64,000 nucleotides of DNA, from contig NZ_JAQRFK010000005.1 in NCBI RefSeq assembly GCF_028598745.1, positions 22,970-86,969 on the forward strand. The letters are read 5' to 3'. A program made the translations under genes and the position numbers. Below the pieces are notes generated by a model, which saw only the letters and a list, made by a program, of their open reading frames with translations, was not told where the DNA came from and searched no databases. Of this stretch, positions 59,048 to 64,000 are shown in pieces (position 1 is the first letter of the stretch; every line of letters starts with the position of its first letter). This DNA comes from Xenorhabdus sp. IM139775 (GTDB taxonomy: Bacteria > Pseudomonadota > Gammaproteobacteria > Enterobacterales > Enterobacteriaceae).

Positions 59048-59694
59048 ACGGATCATTTTCACCCATTTATTAGCAGATGGGTGAAATAAAAATAGTTAAT
59101 GTGAAATGGCTTTTTATAAAAAATGATATTTGATATAGGTGGAATAATAATCCATATACACAGGGTGACTTTTAAAAAACCTCATTCTCTTTGAAATTAA
59201 GATAAAAATTCCATAAATAATTAATTTAAGCGTTATTGGCTTTATAAAAGCAATTATCCAATGCCTTTGTGAAAAGGATAATAAATAAACCATCACCAAA
59301 GTAATCATTACAACCAGATCTGCCCGCAAAAAATAACATATAAATAACAATTTATATCCACCAAATCCATCGATCGCCGTAATTACAGCATCTTAAAAAC
59401 AAATCAAGAAGATGCGTGCTATCTATATGATTTTTAACTTGTTACATAATGGTTATAAGAAAGTTAATATTTCCACTTGCATTTTGGATTTAATTATTAT
59501 GCTATAGCAACTCGTGGGCGGAGAATATTATGGTTTGCATTGTCCTATAGTCGGCATTGAATATAGGTCAATCTCATCGTGGCCTACTTATCGCAGTTCA
59601 ATTATCCGGTTTTATTAATAAGGACTTTTCAAGGAGCAATGTGCCAAACAGCGAATTGAAAGTTGCCACTTTTTTGAAAAATGGAACCTCTATT
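59048..59694. other. AT-rich gap before the autotransporter
   Basis: Nearly 650 bases without a firm gene. A minus-strand frame at 59114-59350 (78 codons, two hydrophobic stretches, no ribosome site seen) could be a small membrane protein or remnant. The autotransporter promoter should be in the right part. Confidence 0.35.
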
Positions 59695-62600
59695 ATGAAG
59701 AAAAACGATTCGACACGACCGATCTTTTTGTGGATGACATTATTTTTTGGATTATTACCTGTCAGTACTTCAATGGCTGCGACTGAATATCAGGAACAGG
59801 GTAAGAAAAACTCACCAGATAGTTGGCTATCAGATGAATTTAATCATCAGTGGGGATTGGCCGCGATTGGTGCTCATTATGCTTACGCTCGTGGTTACAC
59901 GGGAAAAGGCATTAATGTTGGTGTATTGGATGAGGCTGTCAGCCATCATCCTGAATTTGCCGGCAAGCTGAAAATCCTGAGTCCAGATGATCCTTGGAAC
60001 TATGATACAGACCTCAATACCGGGATTATCAGTTTTGGGGCACATGGAAACCATGTTTCAGGGATCATTGCAGCAAATCGGGATGGAAAAGAAATGCACG
60101 GTGTGGCATTTGATGCGGGTTTGATTACCGGGAAATATTTGCAAAATCCCTATAACCGCACAGAAGCCATGATCCAAAGTAACGCCCGTGTTATCAATAA
60201 TAGCTGGGGTGTTCGTCCTAATTACGAAGTTGATGAATACGGGAAACCTAAACGGTGGGCGAATGGAACGGTCAAATATTATCCGGTCGAACTGCAAGAT
60301 GTGATTAATTATGTCACACCGATTAAAAATGATTTGGATCGGTTAAGCCGTTCCCCTATTCCGGAACTTGATGACTATATAACGAGAAGCGCTGGCCTGT
60401 TGCGTGCGGCACGCCAAGGGAAATTAGTGGTTTTTGCCGCAGGAAATGCCAATAACTATAACGTCACTTGGTTACATGCCGGTATGCCCTATTTCTTCCC
60501 TGACGCACTGAAAAACTACCTCAGCGTGGCCAACCTGACCAAAGAAAATGAGATTAACGCCTCATCAACGAGTTGTGGATATACTGCCAGTTACTGTTTG
60601 TCTGCACCAGGGACAAAAATTCACAGCAGTACCGGCGATTTCTCCTCTAAAGTGGGTGGAAAAATCGATGAAAAGGCTTTCCAAAATGGGGAGTTGACGA
60701 TTAATCCTACCTATGCTGCCTACACAGGTACATCAATGGCATCACCCCATATAGCCGGTGCGGCGGCCGTCCTGATGCAACGTTTTCCCTACATGACCGC
60801 CGGACAAATTTCCGATGTCCTCAAAACCACGGCAACCGATTTGGGTGATCCTGGATTGGATGACATGTATGGTTGGGGCATGCTGAACCTGAAAGAAGCT
60901 ATTGATGGCCCCAAAATGTTCATCACCGAACAAGATATTCCCAAGAAATATTATATCCCCGGTTCTTATTCTGAAACCCAGTTTATCGCCAATATTCCGG
61001 GGATCGGCAGCATCGTGGAGGAAGGCACGACGGTAGAACGGGTCTGTGACAGTATTGAGTGTGCTTATGATAGTTGGAACAATGATATTGCCGGTCACGG
61101 TGGATTAACTAAAACCGGTAACGGTACACTCGAACTTGCTGGTAAGCAAAACATCTATAAAGGGCCAACTTGGGTAGAACAAGGCCGCTTGCAGGTCAGC
61201 GGCGCCATAACATCGGATGTGACTGTGCAGGATGGCGCCACGCTTGGCGGGGATGGCACTGTCGGTTCAATCATGGCTCATGCCGGTGCCAGTATTGCAC
61301 CGGGCGGTTTAAGCGCCATCGGTACATTGAATGTTGATCGTGATGTTACCTTCCAAACAGGTTCACGTTATCTGGTAGACATTGCACCAAATAGTCGGGG
61401 ATATAGTGATCGTCTTATCAGCAATGGCCTGGCGACGCTGAAAGGCGGTGACGTGCAAGTTGCGCTGGAAAACAGCAGTAACCTGTTATCGAAACAAGAA
61501 GCCCGTAGCTTGCTTGGTCAGCAATATAATATTCTGCAAGCAAACCGGGGTATCGATGGTCAATTCACTACGGTCGTACCCAATTATTTATTTGTTGGTA
61601 CTGAGCTGAGTTACCAGCCTGATCGCGTGATGCTGGATATAAAACGTAATTCCACGACATTCGCCAGTTTGGCAACGACCGCGAATGAACGTGCTGTAGC
61701 AGATGCGGCGGATAACCTGAGTTTAGGGCATCCGGTTTATGAGAGTCTTTTGCTGCTGGATACCGCGAAACAAGCACGTCAGGCATTCCGGCAACTTTCT
61801 TCCGGACAGATCCATGCTGATATCGCTGCGGCACAAATCAATGGCAGCCGTTATCTGCGCGATACGTTAAATAGCCGTTTGCGTCAAGCTGATGGCGGAA
61901 CTATTGAACAAAATATCAAAGTGGATAAAAACGGTGTCTGGGGGCAAATAATCGGTAACTGGCAACGTGCTGATGGTAACAGTGAAATCGCGGGTTACCG
62001 TGTATCCAATTACGGTGTGTTACTGGGCGCGGATAAAGAGTTGGGTGATGATTGGCGGCTTGGTGTTGCTACCGGATATACCCGCACCTCTTTGAATGGT
62101 GCCGTTAACACGTCAGCACGCAGTAACAATTTCCATTTGGCGCTATACGGTAGCAAGCAGATTGAGGCTTTGGCATTACGTGCCGGTACTGCCTACAGTT
62201 GGCATCGTTTTGATACCAAACGCTCAGTGGCTTTTGGCAGTCAATCCGACGACCTGAAAGCAAAATATGGTGCTCAAACCGGTCAATTGTTTACTGAGGC
62301 GGCTTACGGAATCAATGCGTCCGGTCTGAATCTGGAACCGTTCGCCAACCTGTCTTATGTTTACTTCCGTAATGATGGCATCAATGAACATGGTGGTGCC
62401 GCTGCGTTGAACGGTAAGAAACAATCGAAAAATGCAACCTTCTCCACATTAGGTTTACGTGTCGATCAAAAATGGCAGACTGAAAATGCAGTCACTGTCG
62501 GCGTCTATGGTGAATTAGGTTGGCAACATCAGTTCGGCAATGTCGATCGTGGCACTCAATTAAGTTTCAGCAATAGCAATGCAACGTTTACTGTCAACAG

Positions 62601-62751
62601 TGTTGCTGCTTCACGTGATGCAGCCGTCATTAAAGCCGGCACGGAACTGGACATTAATGAAAATACTAAACTGTCACTGGGATATAACGGTGTTTTATCA
62701 GGCAATCATAAGGATAATGGTGTGTTCCTGAATGCCAATTGGAAATTTTAA
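59695..62751 (+). CDS. Subtilisin-like autotransporter serine protease
   Basis: A 1018-residue type V secreted protease. It has a signal peptide (MKKNDST..., cleaved near SMA), then an S8 peptidase domain with Asp79 (GVLDEAV), His117 (GAHGNHVSG) and Ser347 (GTSMASPHIAG). A passenger segment with an autotransporter-strand repeat (GGLTKTGNGTLELAGKQN) follows, then a C-terminal barrel of about 260 residues ending WKF. It resembles Serratia SSP-type proteases and could act on host or surface proteins. The longer frame from 59557 lacks a signal peptide at its start. Confidence 0.92.
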   Translation: MKKNDSTRPIFLWMTLFFGLLPVSTSMAATEYQEQGKKNSPDSWLSDEFNHQWGLAAIGAHYAYARGYTGKGINVGVLDEAVSHHPEFAGKLKILSPDDPWNYDTDLNTGIISFGAHGNHVSGIIAANRDGKEMHGVAFDAGLITGKYLQNPYNRTEAMIQSNARVINNSWGVRPNYEVDEYGKPKRWANGTVKYYPVELQDVINYVTPIKNDLDRLSRSPIPELDDYITRSAGLLRAARQGKLVVFAAGNANNYNVTWLHAGMPYFFPDALKNYLSVANLTKENEINASSTSCGYTASYCLSAPGTKIHSSTGDFSSKVGGKIDEKAFQNGELTINPTYAAYTGTSMASPHIAGAAAVLMQRFPYMTAGQISDVLKTTATDLGDPGLDDMYGWGMLNLKEAIDGPKMFITEQDIPKKYYIPGSYSETQFIANIPGIGSIVEEGTTVERVCDSIECAYDSWNNDIAGHGGLTKTGNGTLELAGKQNIYKGPTWVEQGRLQVSGAITSDVTVQDGATLGGDGTVGSIMAHAGASIAPGGLSAIGTLNVDRDVTFQTGSRYLVDIAPNSRGYSDRLISNGLATLKGGDVQVALENSSNLLSKQEARSLLGQQYNILQANRGIDGQFTTVVPNYLFVGTELSYQPDRVMLDIKRNSTTFASLATTANERAVADAADNLSLGHPVYESLLLLDTAKQARQAFRQLSSGQIHADIAAAQINGSRYLRDTLNSRLRQADGGTIEQNIKVDKNGVWGQIIGNWQRADGNSEIAGYRVSNYGVLLGADKELGDDWRLGVATGYTRTSLNGAVNTSARSNNFHLALYGSKQIEALALRAGTAYSWHRFDTKRSVAFGSQSDDLKAKYGAQTGQLFTEAAYGINASGLNLEPFANLSYVYFRNDGINEHGGAAALNGKKQSKNATFSTLGLRVDQKWQTENAVTVGVYGELGWQHQFGNVDRGTQLSFSNSNATFTVNSVAASRDAAVIKAGTELDINENTKLSLGYNGVLSGNHKDNGVFLNANWKF

Positions 62752-62782
62752 CCAGTAAAAAATGGGGCATCTCCTTGATAGC

Positions 62783-62824
62783 AAAAACTCACCGCAGGCA
62801 ATGGCAGGCAGTGAGTTTTTTTAT
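62783..62824 (+). terminator. terminator of the autotransporter gene
   Basis: AAAAACTCAC pairs with GTGAGTTTTT, with an imperfect inner stem, and is followed by a T run. It ends the autotransporter unit and overlaps the stop of the next minus-strand gene. Confidence 0.8.
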
Positions 62825-63021
62825 GGCTTTTTATTCTTCCTGACGATAAAAATCATCTCTTCTGCCTGATCGTGATAGGCATCTTCTTGCCAGTTACCGA
62901 ATATGTTTGTCGCAATCAAATTTGCATCAGCCAATGCTTGCTCAATCTCAGTAAAGCCGGAAAAGGTAATGGTTGAAAATGCCTGATATTCTTGCTTACT
63001 GTAGAGTCGGTCAATTGCCAT
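62821..63021 (-). CDS. Small hypothetical protein
   Basis: A 66-residue acidic cytoplasmic protein (FSTITFSGFTEIEQALADAN, NWQEDAYHDQAEEMIFIVRK). I do not recognise the family. AAGGATGATTAA upstream of the ATG gives a fair ribosome site. It stands alone between the autotransporter and a decayed MFS gene. Confidence 0.5.
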   Translation of the reverse strand: MAIDRLYSKQEYQAFSTITFSGFTEIEQALADANLIATNIFGNWQEDAYHDQAEEMIFIVRKNKKP

Positions 63022-63180
63022 ATTTAATCATCCTTAGTATCTTACTTATATCACTGTGTTGATTTTCCCCTCAGATTCTTGCTGTTTCTTCATACCATCA
63101 TCTTATTTTCAGCACTAAACATACCCCCGAAACTTTCATCAAATTTTACCAACCCTATTTTTATATCCAAGGAGGCTTAA

Positions 63181-63852
63181 ATGCCACCCCGTACTGTTTT
63201 ACCTATGATGCTGCTCATATTTTCACTCATTGTATTTTTCATTGATTCCAGATCAGATTCATGCCCAAGAAGTTAATCCGTTAAAAACCATCCGCCAAAC
63301 CGCCATATTTCACTGGGTATGCCAAGGAGGTTTGATACGTCCCCTTATTGCAAAAGGATTTTGGAATGGCACGGCAGTCTCTGCTTTTATATTGGCTGGC
63401 GAAGTCTTGAGACACCATTATGATCTGGGAACCGGTGCGGTTGGTATCTCTGTTTCCGCATTTGGTATCGGGCTTGGTTTGGGTAACCTGTCCGTCAGTA
63501 TTGTCAGGCTCCTTAAACTCAGAGATGAGAGCATACTTTTGTTGGCAATAATCTTACTTTTCATCACCAGTTCTACCTTTATGTTATTACCTTTGTCTTT
63601 ACTCTTTAGTTTGGTGTGCCTGATGTTATGGGGATACACGCTTGGCCTTGCTGCCCCGATAAGCACATCGATTCTGGCAAATCGGGCAAAACAGGAGAAA
63701 GGCCAAATATTGGCTATCTCAGAAAGCCTGAATAATCTCGCCATGTTGTTTTTACTGCCAATCACCACAATGTCGCTGACACAACATGGCACCACGGTAA
63801 CGACGATAATACTGGGAAGCTGTTTTATACCCTTCTTGGTATTGGTATTTTG
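63181..63852 (+). pseudogene. MFS transporter remnant
   Basis: An excellent AAGGAGG ribosome site precedes ATG 63181, and the first 20 residues are a membrane helix (LPMMLLIFSLIVFF). The frame shifts near 63240 and continues as MFS helices 7-11 (GVISVSAFGIGLGLGNLS, GYTLGLAAPISTSIL). The first half of the transporter is missing. It runs into a LysE fragment at the end. Confidence 0.75.
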
Positions 63853-64000
63853 ATTGCCCACTCTCCGAATATACTGCTTGCAATAAAAATTGCAGGTGCG
63901 GTTTATCTGATCTACATCGGCTACAAGACACTCATATCAAAAGCAGAAGTTGATGTTGATATTAACTCAAGTAAAAATGCCTCAATAGCTTCGTTTAGAA
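63822..64000 (+). pseudogene. LysE/RhtB exporter fragment
   Basis: From about 63822 another frame reads LFYTLLGIGILIAHSPNILL, then KIAGAVYLIYIGYKTL, the central part of a LysE-type amino acid exporter. Its N-terminus is replaced by the MFS remnant; the 3' part runs off the window. Confidence 0.7.

Overview
The window looks like the replication-terminus region of a Morganellaceae-type enterobacterium. Xenorhabdus is the best fit and Photorhabdus the alternative. The reasons are moderate GC, protein sequences close to E. coli homologues throughout, and an accessory load typical of insect-associated bacteria (a pertussis-toxin-like ADP-ribosyltransferase, a subtilisin autotransporter, a possible Evf-like virulence protein). 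The genus call is inference.

Left part (1-21 kb) is conserved backbone: the trp leader and TrpR-type operator pointing out of the window, then rnm-yciO-rluB, btuR-yciK, sohB, yciN, topA, cysB, acnA, ribA, lapAB-pyrF-yciH, a class A beta-lactamase and rnb. In E. coli these genes lie near 1.32-1.35 Mb. One accessory gene (Evf-like) sits between cysB and acnA, and pgpB is absent between ribA and lapA.

Centre (21-45 kb) follows the E. coli 1.71 to 1.61 Mb order: nth-rsxEGDCBA-ydgK, ydgJ, a bile-acid-symporter-like protein, add, ydgA, manA, fumC, tus, ynfM/ynfL, bioD2, ynfB, ydfG. Two Tus-binding Ter sites (21.1 and 37.2 kb) share one orientation. Between tus and ynfM sits an accessory island: an IprA-like regulator, a small secreted protein and a pertussis-like toxin A subunit. 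A 153-bp MITE-like element splits the last two genes.

A near-perfect dif site lies at 46438-46465, and three perfect matS (MatP) sites occur at 16.8, 29.3 and 47.2 kb. Ter orientation, tus, matS and dif agree with one model: oriC lies to the left, forks enter rightwards through the permissive Ter faces, and forks that have crossed dif moving leftwards are stopped at 37.2 and then 21.1 kb.

Right of dif (46-64 kb) the character changes. Intact accessory genes (thioredoxin, old-yellow-enzyme reductase, LysR and MFS genes, a copper TonB receptor with DUF2946 partner, MarR, PNPOx-like protein, MmyB-like regulator, autotransporter) are mixed with about ten broken genes: NUDIX, serine hydrolase, GrpB, ASCH, EamA, FMN reductase, GNAT, DHA2 MFS, another MFS and LysE. 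Many show deletion junctions, so this looks like an actively eroding terminus-proximal zone.
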